A stretch of 64,000 bases of DNA from Coniella vitis (lineage: Eukaryota > Ascomycota > Sordariomycetes > Diaporthales > Schizoparmaceae). Both the position numbers and the translations under genes were made by a program. Where the stretch lies: assembly GCA_011317545.1 (NCBI GenBank), contig WUJK01000004.1, positions 2,232,001 to 2,296,000 of the forward strand, in the 5' to 3' direction. Positions 1-11,011 of the stretch are shown here, piece by piece. The notes under the pieces are model-generated. The model saw nothing but the letters and a program-made list of their open reading frames with translations, did no database searches and was not told the origin of the DNA. Position 1 is the first letter of the stretch; the number at the start of each line of letters is the position of its first letter.

Positions 1-226
1 ACGTGAACGACGTCACGGCCGGAGTTGCTCATACTGCTGTCGGCGTTCAAGGTCGCTAATCGAGTATAATCATCGCCCTTGATGGATCATACATCCCATG
101 GAACTTTCCAGCATTCCCTCCAGATTCCTGGCCGACCCTTCGCGTCTCTCCGCAAGAGCCCAAGGACGGGCGGCAGTCCTGTCATCTCTAGACGCACCTC
201 CTCTCCCCCTTTTGCAAGCTAGAGGC
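1..226. other. window edge, no feature seen
   Basis: Short stretch before the first open frame. I see no RNA gene, repeat or coding signal on either strand. Confidence 0.4.
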
Positions 227-978
227 TTATTTCCTAGCATATCGTGCCTGGCTATGACCTTGAAGAGGAGTTAGGGTCTGTGTACATTCCAGGCACCTCT
301 TTCTATTCCAGATGTTGTAAGCCACCAGGCTGGCGCACCCGGAAGCAAGTATCGCTCCATAAGCCAAAGCGCCAATGACAAGGAGAAGCGTCCAAGTAAT
401 GACCATGTTGTTGCCTGGGTCTCTCAACCAGTGATACAGAGATCTGTATGCTTTCCAAAGAAAGAAATCTTGGATGATTTTGAGTTATTGGCCTTTCCGA
501 AGACCTGAGCTGGCAGCAAATATGCCGCGTGCTGACTTCAAGACGATGCTATCAAGTTTTGGGCGTGTCGAACTCTCTTGAGAGCCTCAGTATATGCGCG
601 ATTCCGAATCACTTTGGCTGCTTGCTTTATCTCAGGTGGTTCGTGGTCCAGTTTTCCCGCAGGTTGGTATTGGTAGTGATGCCGATACACCAGGTACATC
701 CTTTGGATTAATGGTAGATGCGGACAAGAACCCGCGGCCATCCATGCAGCAAGGATTCGGGCCCGTCTAGTCACAGTTCCAGACAATCGGCTCAGCCGGC
801 CAGTGAGAACATCATATTTAAGCCCAGTGCGGAGATCTTTATGACAGACAAGATTGTGCAAGCCATTGCTTATTGTCGTGACATTTGGTTGCCTTCGTAT
901 GGAACATGACATAGAGTGTGGAGTTCTTATCACACTTTGATCGTGATACACACCAGCCTCCAGCAGAAAACACAACAT
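227..978 (-). pseudogene. possible coding remnant with C-terminal membrane segment
   Basis: Two minus-strand open stretches lie close together: 978-538 (about 146 codons) and a second ending at 227 (about 75 codons when extended upstream). The second has one clear hydrophobic helix (starting MVITWTLLLVIGALAYGAIL), followed by a Cys-containing basic tail, as in the end of a small membrane protein. A stop and a frame change separate them. A weak intron (GTCTTC donor near 502, CATACAG acceptor near 443) could join them, but the frame does not follow simply. I do not recognise either part. This could be the 3' end of a decayed gene or chance open frames; the hydrophobic tail is the only non-random-looking element. 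Confidence 0.22.
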
Positions 979-1551
979 TACGGTTCAACAAGGCCGTCGA
1001 TCGAGCCGCTCGTGGACAATCACTCAGTGAGGGAGTCGGGGAGTTTTGGCACGGGTAAGGGGACTACAATAACACACATACGTGTGGATAGCAAACATAC
1101 TAGAAGGGAGTGTCAGAAGGAGTGACTCAGCCTGGCTTTTTGGTCGACCTCCGGTACATAGCGATGAGCTACACACATGTTGACCGATTATCTTGAGTAA
1201 TTTGATGTTTCTGTTTGTGATGCCATGCTTTCCGGCGTCTGACTAGTGGCACTGTATGTTCAGAGTGATTGCAAGACTCGACAAGAAATTTCTACAGTCT
1301 CACTGTCGAAGTGTCTGAGTGTGATGCCAAATGCATTTTCACATTTATGGCCCCGAAGTGACAAGTTACTTTACATTTTGCAACTGGCTCCCTTCTAGTA
1401 GGGTCATGTGCGTCAATGTTCGCGAATGATGATGGTTACAGCAGAATTCACTCAAGTGTAACCAATGAAATGTAATCCAACTCCGTTAATCACGCTGATT
1501 CCAGTCGACCATCTAGATAATACAAACTTGAATGGATAGTGCTGTAAAGTT

Positions 1552-3330
1552 TTGAAACAGCAAATCCCCGAGGGAAAATGCTCGGAACTTTCGAAGCTTG
1601 GTGTGTGCAGCCGTAACCGAAGTCACAAGTCTCCCAAAGTGTCGAGTGAGCTTGTCAAGCTCAAAGACCCGGAACTCAGGAAGCAGGACATCAAATCTAC
1701 TTTTGTAAATAGAATATACGAATCCAAGAGGAAGACGCCAAGGAACAGGCGGAGCGACTGCTGCGCCTGACAGCTACAGACAAACTATACAACCAAGAGC
1801 GCTAGAGCTCTATAGTATTTCCATAAGATGACAGCTGCTCCAACATAATGTGCTCGCTGATGTACCTCAGTTAGGCCATTGCAATACGATCAAAAACTTT
1901 ATTAAGGTCTTCTAGAAATGCCACGTTTCCATGAAGAGCCGTTGAGTGCCAATTGGCTGAGCTGCGTTAGGAAAAGTAGAGAATTCGCTCACCGGTACAA
2001 CTTCCTCAATCTCCGATATGGTAGCCTCCTTCTCTTCCAGAGGACAATTGTGATCAAATTGAGCGTAACCGGACGTTTGAGGGCTTAAGATTCAAAGAAG
2101 TAAGCTTCGGTCACGAAGCAATTGCAGAATCAGATTGCGGAATATTCAGCTGGTTTCTCGATGCCATAGAGCGCTTCAGATCCAAACGGACCCCCAAAAC
2201 GTCTCGATGAAGCTCAGGTTGGAACCTTCAACGTTACTCGAGTTCTCTGAATAGCCAAAGGGAGAGGTAGCAACGCTATTTTGTTTGACCGCTGCCATAG
2301 GCCAACGATTGTTTATAGGTGCGAACCAATTCGTTTAAAACCCTTGTCAACTTTTCACCGTGAGTCTTTCCACAATCTACTCGTCTCCTGTCCGGAACGT
2401 GCCGAAGTTTTGTCTGACACCTATATCATTATGGCAAAAGCATGAGCACCTCGTGACATGGAGGACGCAGTGCTGTTGTCAATAGTAACATTTTAGATAT
2501 TTGAAACATCAATCAAGCATACATCTCGTATCACCAGTCTCAAATTCTCTTTCTCCACTGATGGCTTACATGAGTTGGATAAGACGGGCTAGACTGAGTA
2601 TTAAATGTGGTTGCCCTTCCGCTCGTCTGGACTCAAGAGCACCACGAGGCATCGAAATGCCAATCACTACTGGCAGAATTGCGCTGTGCGTTGCTCGTGC
2701 ATGCCGCTTACCAGCTCAGAAGTAATGATTTTTTTGGTGGTTGGTAATGAAGTTAACCATGAGCTCTTAAGGCATTGCTTAGATTCAAAGTGCCGTCACA
2801 GGACTCGTGCATCTTCATAGCAATCCTTTCTATATCCCTCGCAATTTGACTCGCATCGATGACTTGGCTCCGTTTCGCCGGACCCGGCCGGTCAACACAG
2901 CGGCTGAACCCCTCAGTACGACGATGGTTCACTGCAAGTATTCACTTTATTGATGGATGTTATTGACCTCGACTCACACAGCATTGGCTTCAGGCAAGCC
3001 TGGCGCCTTCTATCCGAGTCCCTGGATCTCTTGACTCATTTTGAAGGTTACTATTATCCTCTCTTGAGACCTGAGAAACTTGTCTAGCTGTTTCTGAGAA
3101 TTCATTCAACATGCTACACGTTGCCTATCATGCCTTGACAGTCGTATCGTGTAACCGTCAGCGACCTTCATTATGGAGAATTGTTTCTCCAAGAAACGAC
3201 TTTGCCTTGGAACACCCAGTGGCACAGATATCGCGGGATGTGACATGACAATATCAGCGGCAACAAGACAATGAACCACTGGGCATCATTGACTTACACG
3301 CATCATTTCCGAAAGCACGATTCATAGTGA
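1552..3330 (+). pseudogene. decayed NACHT-domain NLR-like gene
   Basis: Reading across all three plus frames recovers, in the right order, the landmarks of fungal NACHT (NLR-like) proteins. These are an N-terminal segment rich in L, K and R (1552-1720); the linker 'SLRF...I..A..TFxWI' as LRFKEVSFGHEAIAE...FSWFL (2085-2180); a collapsed P-loop, IAKGRGSNAIL (near 2253-2290); an FHRESFHNLLVSCPE stretch (near 2353); a Walker B remnant, LKFSFSTDGLHELD (2539-2580), matching the family's FFIDGLDE; an SSRP-like IKCGCPSARLD (near 2600-2635); RLLSESLD...YYYPLLRPE (3001-3090); and NDFALEHPV (near 3196). Stops and frame changes separate these blocks, so no intact protein is possible. Intact members are signalling NTPases used in non-self recognition. 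Ends are approximate; downstream traces to about 3.7 kb are uncertain. Confidence 0.6.
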
Positions 3331-5771
3331 CAGTTTGTCTTAAGAGAACTATGATCTGCTATTGCTTATTCCCATTGAGTTGGGTGCCATGATTGTTCCT
3401 TGAGTATAACAAGCCCTACTTGGCTTTTCCAATCAAAGGTGAAGTCAAAATCACGGAAGAGTCAATCAGACCTGCCGCCCAAGCCCAAGATGTCATGCAA
3501 ACCAGAGGATAACGCACATAGCACGCTTCAGTGGACCGTAACTACACATCTACTCGTTACATTATTCACTACATTTTCATTGTTTTCCGGCACTCCTGCT
3601 CGTCCACCAAGGGATACATACGTTCTTGCGATACGTTTTGCTACGTGTCGTGGCTGTCGGGAGCTGTGATGCGAAATGCCTCTACGTAGTACTCCCAGTG
3701 CTATCAAAGACTGCAAAATAAAAGCTTGCATGTACTTTATTTACCTACGTGAGTGGGTATCATCAGATTGGGAAACAGGAAATCAGACCTGAACTTCTGA
3801 TGCATGAAACGTCATATTATCCGCAAAATTGACTTCATGATTGAGTCAGCGATTTCGACCTCAATGACGAATGAAGGGTCCTTGCATACTTACATAATAT
3901 GTAATGTACTTACTATACGTGCATCATAACCTTCATCAGTCTACAGAATACTTTATATACGCGAAAACATTAGCGAGCATGCACCGCCAGCCCTCAAGCT
4001 GACTTAAAAGACACTTACTTTCTCACGGCTTCCATATCGCTACATTGGTACGGAGTACTTTGTATATAATACCTCAAATCCTCTCATTCCTCACAGTGAT
4101 AAATCAGGGTTCGTAAGGTCTTGGTGCTCCACCTCGTCGATACGTAGTAAGTACCCCTCCAGGGCCACTGATGAGCCCGTGTCCTGCACCAAACTCAATC
4201 ACTCCGCTTATCTGGGCTCAGAGTCGTATTCTCGGATGCTCGCCGAGACGGAGGACATCTCTTGTCATTGCAAAGAAGTGCTTCATATTGAAATGGCCAA
4301 CATGTACCATGTAGACCTCTTTGAATGCCCTCTGCCCCCTCCTCCAACCACTTACTATGCCTACACGTGTCGTAATCTGCACTATAACGGAGAATAATAA
4401 GCGACGATCCATCAGTTTCCTGCCACTCCCACTTTTTCACATCACCGCCTCCAACCCATGCGATGCCGTGCCCTGCCGCTTCTTTGCCCCAAAAGCATCC
4501 AAAATCTCACTGCACTTACATAGTACTGTACACAAGCAGTATGCATCGTTCCCAAAAAAGCAAATGCCGCCTGTTCCGACATTTGATCGTCGCAACACTG
4601 TTGCATTTGTATGGCCATACCCTTTATCTTGCATATCTAGGGTTGTGGTCGGAAAGACTCATCCCACTACCTCCAGTCCAAGTAAGCCAAAAAATGGATA
4701 CCGTAGATGCAGCTAGAAAAACAAAAGGTCTACATACATAGTACTACTCGTACTTCGTAGTAGCGCCTCTGCCTCTGGCCCCAGCTCAATATGTTGTGCT
4801 CTCGCTCACTGTTGCTGGTGTCTGGGCAGCGAGTCAGTATATACCGTGTCAATTTTGACATGTCAGCCCTGTCATTAGACAGCACAGTAGACTCAATCAG
4901 TTCTCCTCTGCCATCACGAAGCTCAAACAGACTCTCGCCCGGGGGGGGGGGGGAAAGGGTTGATCAGCCCTGGTGCGCCCTGGAAGCCGGTCGAGTAAGT
5001 ATGTTTGCGTCCACTGACAATCACAACTCCAAAGTGATCAGATCACTCTTCAACCACTCGGTGAACGGAAATGCAGTGGCAATCGCCAACTCAAGCACGG
5101 TTTTTGTTTGTTTGGGACTGCCACATCATGCACCCAGCACAGTGCAGCACACGGCCCGGAGCGGAGCATTGCAGCTGCGAGTCGACAGCTAACACGAGAG
5201 GACAGATTGCAACTACGAGGCAGCAGCATTTTTTCGTGAAAAAAAGTGTGTACATAGCAAATGAACGGATTACTGGAATGCTATGTACATAGTATAGCAA
5301 TAGCTCAATGGCCCAACGATACTGCCAGAACAATGCGGACGTCATCAGCATCAGGCCACCCGCAATTTTCTGGCGTCGCGGATACTACGATCCGCAGTGG
5401 GGATGGGTGGCAAGCGGGGCGCAAGGAGCTATTTTTTGATGGCACTGTTAGGGAAGGAAATAGAAGTGCGCACTGTACAATCTGCAAGGGACTTCCCATC
5501 CGGTATATAAGTCATGTACTACGCTCGGCACGGGGACGGCACGCCATGGTTTTTAGAGGTTTCAAGTCACTGCGGTTTTTGATAAGGAGAACTCGATGAG
5601 AAGTAAATGCCAGGTTGAGCAATACATACAGGAGAAAAGAAAGTAAACGCGCTGTGATTTGTAAAGCATGCCTCTTGGCTTGAGCAGCTAACTATACTGG
5701 GAATATACCTTGGATCCAACCAACGCCAAAACAGACTTTTTGTCCAATATCCAAAAATGCAAAACACAAGT
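3331..5771. other. gene-free spacer
   Basis: No open frame here looks like a gene. It holds a run of 13 G at 4941-4953 and three copies of the 9-mer TACATAGTA (4517, 4735, 5286). The last sits inside the perfect palindrome CTATGTACATAG. The 3' end will include the 3' untranslated region of the minus-strand HAD gene that stops at 5772. Confidence 0.6.
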
Positions 5772-7310
5772 TTAAACCTCAATGGCATGGTTGCCCTCAG
5801 CGTGAAGAGGGTTCATACTCTCGTCAAAGTGCATCTTGAAGTCCTCACCCAGCTCCTTGCGCAGGGCAGTCTTGACAGCCTCGAGCACATTGGGGAAGAC
5901 ACCGAAGTTGGCTGGGTTGTTCTCGTCGTTGTCGCCACCTTGGAAGACACCAGTCCGCACCAAACAGGTGTTCCAGCCATACATGTTGCCTCCGATAATG
6001 TCAGAAGCTGGGTTGTCACCAACCATGTAGATGTTCTCGGGCAGACGCTCCTCGCCGTGAAGCTCACCCATCCAGCTAGACATGACTTCGTCGGCATATT
6101 TGTAGGTAGCCATCTCAGGCTTACCGTACACAACACGCTCCAGGTCGACACCGGTCAGGGCGCGGTACATGGCTTCGAGACCGATGCGGAAAGCACCCTG
6201 AGACATACGCGGGAAGGGGTGCTCAGTGGGGCAAAGCAAGTCACCCTGACTGAAGTAAATGGGGATGCGCTGCGAGACGGGATCCTTGGCCATGGTGTGG
6301 AAACGGCCGTTCTCCGAGCGCAACAGGTCAACAATGATCTGCATGTCCGTGGCGTAGTCACGGCTGTCACTGAAGACCAGAATAGCCTCGATGTTGATCT
6401 TGGAGAAGTCACGAGGCCGGGAAGTAGCGCGCTCGGCGTCGGTGAAGACACGGTAAGGGGCGATGGTGGGGTCCCAAGCGATGATGTCGTTAGGCACCAC
6501 AATGTCCTTGAAGCCATATTGTTCGGCTACCTCACGACACTTGTAGCCCTCTCCGCCCACGACCAGGACGGTCTTGTAGTACTCAGACAGGGCAGACATG
6601 GGGGTGTGAGACTGGATGAACTGGTCTACGTTCACAGGCTGGCCCAGAATCTTGGAGAGCTGCTCGCAACGTGCCTGCTCAGGCTTACCAGAGCCGTTGG
6701 TGAGGCTAGGGAAGGAAGCAAAGTCAGCAACCACGTACTTCAGCAGTTGGTGTAATTGTAGGGTGAAAAAAACTTACAAGATGTGAGGAATCTTGATACC
6801 AAGCTCATTCTCGCCATTGAGAATCTCGAGAGCCTTGCGTCCTTCGGGGATCAGGCGGTCACCGTGGACGAGAACACCGTCAATGTCGAAGGCAAAAGCC
6901 ATGTTCTTGGCCTTCTTCACCTTCTCGGTCTCGATTGTCTGGACCTGGGAAGCCAAAAGAGCACGCGTGGGCTGGATGGCAGGCATGCCAGGCCGGGCCG
7001 GCCGGCCAGTGCCATCTCCGCGAGCGTCGGGGTAGTGCACAGAAGATAGGCGGGACTGCCTCGAGGCACGTCTGGGAATGGGCAGAGAAGCTCCGAAAGA
7101 GTTGCGGGAGCCTCGCCGATCCTTCATGGACGGCGAGACACTCAGGTTGTGCATATATTTGGCAGCCTCCGAAACAGACGACCTGGTAGCTGGGACTTCG
7201 ATAGCGCCCTCGCCGTGCTCGCCAGGCACAGGAATGCCTGCCTCAGTCGACTTTGTGCCATTCTGGGCGGTACCGGCCGCAGCAATGTCGTTTTCCTCAA
7301 AAGTAACCAT
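5772..7310 (-). CDS. HAD-superfamily subfamily IIA hydrolase (CECR5/YKR070W-like)
   Basis: Two exons, 7310-6778 and 6705-5772, give 488 aa. The 72-bp intron (GTAAGT...CCCTAG) is fixed by the protein: splicing restores IPHI-FLTNGSG across the junction. HAD motif I is FDIDGVLVHG (Asp142 and Asp144), motif II is the Thr/Asn of LTNGSG (about 178-184), and the C-terminal motif is GDNPASD (about 406-412), which binds Mg2+. This is the complete set for a phosphatase-type HAD enzyme with a C2 cap. The CECR5/YKR070W branch is usually mitochondrial, with no firmly known substrate. The first ~130 residues are low-complexity, rich in Ser, Arg and Gly, and not part of the catalytic fold; they could carry targeting or phosphorylation sites. 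The start is the first ATG of the long frame. Divergent from the AKR gene at 10 kb. Confidence 0.93.
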
Positions 7311-7488
7311 GTTGACGGTGGGAGTGTATTGTAATGGATAGGATAATGGGTATCAAGGGGACGAGGACGAGGATGGTGATGAATTGAGCAATGCTGCTAG
7401 AACACCAGGTTGCTATGTTGAAAAGAGGAAGAATATCGAACAGTAACGGCAAAGCTACACCTCCGCGATGGATTGAGGGCTCGCTCAA

Positions 7489-7500
7489 AGCTTATATATG
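7489..7500 (-). promoter_or_regulatory. candidate TATA element of the HAD gene
   Basis: The minus strand reads GCATATATAAGC about 180 bp upstream of the HAD-gene ATG at 7310. The spacing fits a promoter TATA box with a leader of 100-150 nt. No transcript evidence is available. Confidence 0.3.
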
Positions 7501-8794
7501 CCAGGCAACCTGTTTGCAGAGAAGACAGCCTTCCCCTTTTTCCAGGTCCCCTTCGGAGGACTGCGGGAATACGTAGTGTACCAGAAGGGACTTCCAGTAC
7601 TATGTAGCTCTTTCCGCGGATGCTTGAGACGAGGTTGGGTGCAGCATCCTTGTCGTGAGAGCGGGCTGCGCGACGCTGGTGCTGGCGAACTGTTGCTGCT
7701 GGCCCATGTACTATGGTATACCTTGACTGCGTGTGTGGAGGACGACTCGAGCGTACATCGTACAGGCTACCTGGGTACTTCTTCTAAGGTACAACGGGCC
7801 CTGCGCAATGACTGGAGTCCACATGTTGTCGGTACATGGCAGGCGTCAGCCCAGCGGATGGAGCCTGACAGACTCGCCCTCCTTGTCGCTTCACCTTGCT
7901 GTCCGCCAGAACAGATTAGCAGATTAGCACAAAGTATCAGAACGGGAGCCGGATCTTGGGGCGTCTCGCATACTGTGCAGAGCAACGCAATGGAGTCCCT
8001 GACTCGCAACAACGTCATTGCGCCACAATTTTTGCGATAAAATCCCGCGAGCAGAGAGACGAGCCGATACCAGACGTGTCGATAGGTGAGATATTGTGGG
8101 ACTTGAGTTGCAGTTGCTGCCAGCGAGCAGGAATAGTTTGGCCGAAAGCTGCAGTCGACGGTGCAAGGTCGTCTCGCGTGCGGTACATAGTAGACACTCC
8201 GTCGTGCTCTGGTGCGGTGTGCAGCAAGCCGTAGCAGTCGAGCGAGACCAGACAAGTGATGTGATCACTAGCCTCGAACCTTCTACGGTAGACTTCGCAG
8301 AGGTGCGGCTGCGAGAAGACAGGGCCTTGCACAGTGAGGTTCGCATGACGAGAAGTGGGGGATGCGTGCAAAGTGCACAGCATGGCCGCAGAGCCGCAGT
8401 CGCGGGTTGGCGGTGGGATCGTATGCTGCCTGGCCTGCCGCTGCCGCACAGTGCTCATCTACTTGAAGCCACGACTTTCCAGGCGCTCAAGGAAGTACTC
8501 CGTGCCGGAGCCGGACAGTGCAAATAGGATAGGAGGCATGACGGAAGCTGGGAAAAAGCAGGTACTGCAGACCACTTGGCACAACTCGGCGGCTCTGATT
8601 GGCTGCTCTTGGCCGACTTTCCCTTTTGCGCAGCACCTACCCGGTTCAGGCACATATGATTCGGCCTTGCTGCTTACATAGTACATAGTACCTAGGTAGT
8701 GCTGCACTTTATTTCCTTGGTTCGGAGGTTTTTCGCGTCTTTTCTTTTTTAAATCAAACCCCCCCCCCTCCAAAAAAAATTCTGCTCGCCTCAC

Positions 8795-8956
8795 ACTGCT
8801 GGCACAAAGGAACGGCGCAAACTGGCGGAAGCCATCGAGGATCTACACGGCGTTTCCCCTACCGAGAAGCACCGCGCTCTTTTTGCCCAGTCGTGCAGGC
8901 CATCAAAGACGCCGCCGCCCAAGCTGCACGCCAGTGGGGCGTAGCGGGCCGGTGAT
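8795..8956 (+). pseudogene. frame-broken coding fragment, unidentified
   Basis: One plus frame reads TKERRKLAEAIEDLHGVSPT followed by EKHRALFAQ. A second frame then continues VVQAIKDAAAQAARQWGVAGR to a TGA at 8956. The charged, helical character and the Ala-rich end look like a real protein C-terminus with a frameshift near 8890. There is no ATG or intron signal upstream, where a C10 run begins. The 'LAEAI..LH' pattern recalls small tautomerase-like proteins, but that is a guess. Treat as a possible gene relic. Confidence 0.22.
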
Positions 8957-10007
8957 GTCACAAAATCGGGCCGTGGACAAAATCTCTGTCCGGCAGATCC
9001 AAGCAGCTGCATTTGAGATGGCATTGTTGCACGGCAGAGCTCCCACCATTAGAGCGCACAGTATGGAAACCTTGGCTTGCTCGCCCGGTTTTAATGAAGA
9101 AATTCAGGGGTTTTCTCACCATTCTCCCGATGGCCACTGCCGGATCGTCTGCCATGCACAGTGCACAGTACCTGTTGCTGCCCTGGTCCTCCACGCAACC
9201 TCGAGCGCTGGCGTAGCAAGTCCCCCCTGTAGCAGCCCCCTGTGCCCCTCCATGGACCCTTTCACATGCTGCATGTTGATTTGATTTCAAGTGAAACCAC
9301 CATTTTCCCAAGGCAGGTCCCACATGGAAGCATTTCGCGGGCACGTAGTCACGCCGCCATTCTCTCTTGAAACTTGGCATCAAGGTTTCTCTGCTGGCCA
9401 AGCCCAGCAGCCAAGCGAGCTACTATAGTACTTTGAAAAACAGTCTGCCGCTTGTAGCGAGTGCTTCGACGCCATGTGCCCGATAGGACTTTGCACTGTA
9501 CGGAAGCACCGGCGTCAGTGCTAAAGGGTGGCTCCCTAGCGCATCAATGCCGGCGCATGGCACTGGGTGGGAGCTTCTATGCGAGGCTGAGATGATGCAA
9601 TCAAACCCATTCTCGTTCACCTTATCAACCGTTGATCGCTCGCTGTACATAGTAATGCTTGGTGTACAGCTCCGCTTACTCCTGAAGAAGCCTTCATCAT
9701 ACCACGGACACTGGCCGACAGAAAACTTGCACGGCTTAACCGCTTCCTATTGCTCCGCCTCTCGCATACCTACCAACCTGGCTTGACCGACCTTACTTGA
9801 GCTTCAAGTTCTTAACTCGCAACTAAGTTGTTTCGCCCGGCGATTTTCACAAGAACCAGACTTTCAACACCCGCTCGAACTCATAACGTGCGTCTGCTTC
9901 CTTTGCGAATTGTTGTTGTTCATGGACGTGAGCAGTCTGACCGCTTTGCAGTACACCTTGGACTGACAGGAGCACACAAACAGCTTTAGGTACTTCACAA
10001 CACATTC

Positions 10008-10027
10008 CAAACAAACAAACAAACAAG
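10008..10027 (+). promoter_or_regulatory. AAAC-repeat leader of the AKR gene
   Basis: The 20 nt before the ATG are an uninterrupted CAAA/AAAC repeat ending ACAAG-ATG. Such G-poor, unstructured leaders are common just upstream of well-expressed fungal genes. The repeat supports the ATG at 10028 as the start. Confidence 0.5.
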
Positions 10028-11011
10028 ATGTCGCAACACACCTTCACACTCAACAACGGCGTCAAGATGCCCGGCCTGGGCTTTGGTACCTTTGCCAGCG
10101 AGGGTGCCAAGGGTGAGAGCTATGTTGCCGTCAAGAAGGCTCTCGAGGTCGGCTACCGACACCTGGATTGCGCCGCCTTCTACGAGAACGAAGAAGAAGT
10201 TGGCGATGCTATCCACGACTTTATCAAGGAGAACCCAGGAAAGCTCAAGCGCGAGGACCTCTTCATTTGCACAAAGGTCTGGAACCATCTGCACCAGCCT
10301 GACGAAGTCAAGTATTCCTTCCAGGAGTCGCTGCGCAAACTACGTCTCGACTACATTGACTTGTTCCTCATTCACTGGCCCATTGCTGCCGAGAGGACCG
10401 AGGACTACCAGCCAAAGCTGGGCGCCGATGGCAAGTACATCATCAACAAGGAGCTCACCGAGAACCCAGAGCCCACCTGGCGCGCAATGGAGGAGTTGAA
10501 CTACTCTGGCAAGGCTCGCGCCATTGGTGTCTCCAACTGGACCATTGACGGCCTCAAGAAGCTGCTTGCCTTTGCCAAGGTGAAGCCTACCGTCAACCAG
10601 ATCGAGATCCACCCGTTCCTCCCCAACGAGGCGCTCGTCAAGTTCTGCCAGGACAACGGCATTGTGCCCGAGGCCTACTCGCCGCTTGGCTCGCAGGACC
10701 AAGTCCCCAACACTGGCGAGAAGGTTCGCACCAACAAGACGCTCAACGAGGTTGCCGACCGCAGCGGCCACACCCTTGCTCAGGTCCTCTTGGCTTGGGG
10801 CCTGCGCAGAGGATACGCGGTCCTGCCCAAGAGCTCCACACCCAGCCGAATCGAGAGCAACTTCCAGGTTCCCGAACTGTCAGACGAAGATTTCGAGACT
10901 GTCAACAGTGTAGCAAAGGGACGCCACACGCGTTTCGTCAACATGAAGGACACTTTTGGTTACAATGTCTGGCCAGAAGAGTCTGTCGAGGCCGGTACTT
11001 CGGTTGCGTAA
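10028..11011 (+). CDS. aldo/keto reductase, probable NADP-dependent glycerol dehydrogenase type
   Basis: Single-exon gene of 327 aa, the normal AKR length. The (alpha/beta)8-barrel enzyme reduces carbonyls (or oxidises alcohols) with NADPH in the cytosol. All four catalytic residues are visible: Asp47 (RHLDCAAFYEN), Tyr52, Lys83 (CTKVWN) and His116 (LFLIHWP). The phosphate-binding end motif LPKSSTPSRIESNF near residue 272 marks NADP(H) specificity, and the N-terminal 'NNGVKMPGLGFGTF' is the AKR signature. The long insert around residues 118-140 and the overall sequence resemble fungal glycerol dehydrogenases (GLD1/GldB group), but related xylose or galacturonate reductases are possible. The start has a clean AC-rich leader. 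It faces the MFS gene convergently, 1.4 kb away. Confidence 0.95.
   Translation: MSQHTFTLNNGVKMPGLGFGTFASEGAKGESYVAVKKALEVGYRHLDCAAFYENEEEVGDAIHDFIKENPGKLKREDLFICTKVWNHLHQPDEVKYSFQESLRKLRLDYIDLFLIHWPIAAERTEDYQPKLGADGKYIINKELTENPEPTWRAMEELNYSGKARAIGVSNWTIDGLKKLLAFAKVKPTVNQIEIHPFLPNEALVKFCQDNGIVPEAYSPLGSQDQVPNTGEKVRTNKTLNEVADRSGHTLAQVLLAWGLRRGYAVLPKSSTPSRIESNFQVPELSDEDFETVNSVAKGRHTRFVNMKDTFGYNVWPEESVEAGTSVA

Larger units (their letters stand above)
7311..10027. other. spacer between the divergent HAD and AKR genes
   Basis: This stretch has no gene I can support. It contains five copies of the TACATAGTA motif (7598, 8184, 8675, 8682, 9646) and a C-run at 8759-8768. The copies at 8675 and 8682 overlap. 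A coding-looking but frame-broken fragment lies at 8795-8956. Open frames at 7498-8040 (+) and 8015-8458 (-) have random-looking composition. Confidence 0.5.

Noticed and set aside
5757..6755. Plus-strand open frame of 332 codons
   Set aside because: It is the antisense shadow of the HAD hydrolase exon 2.
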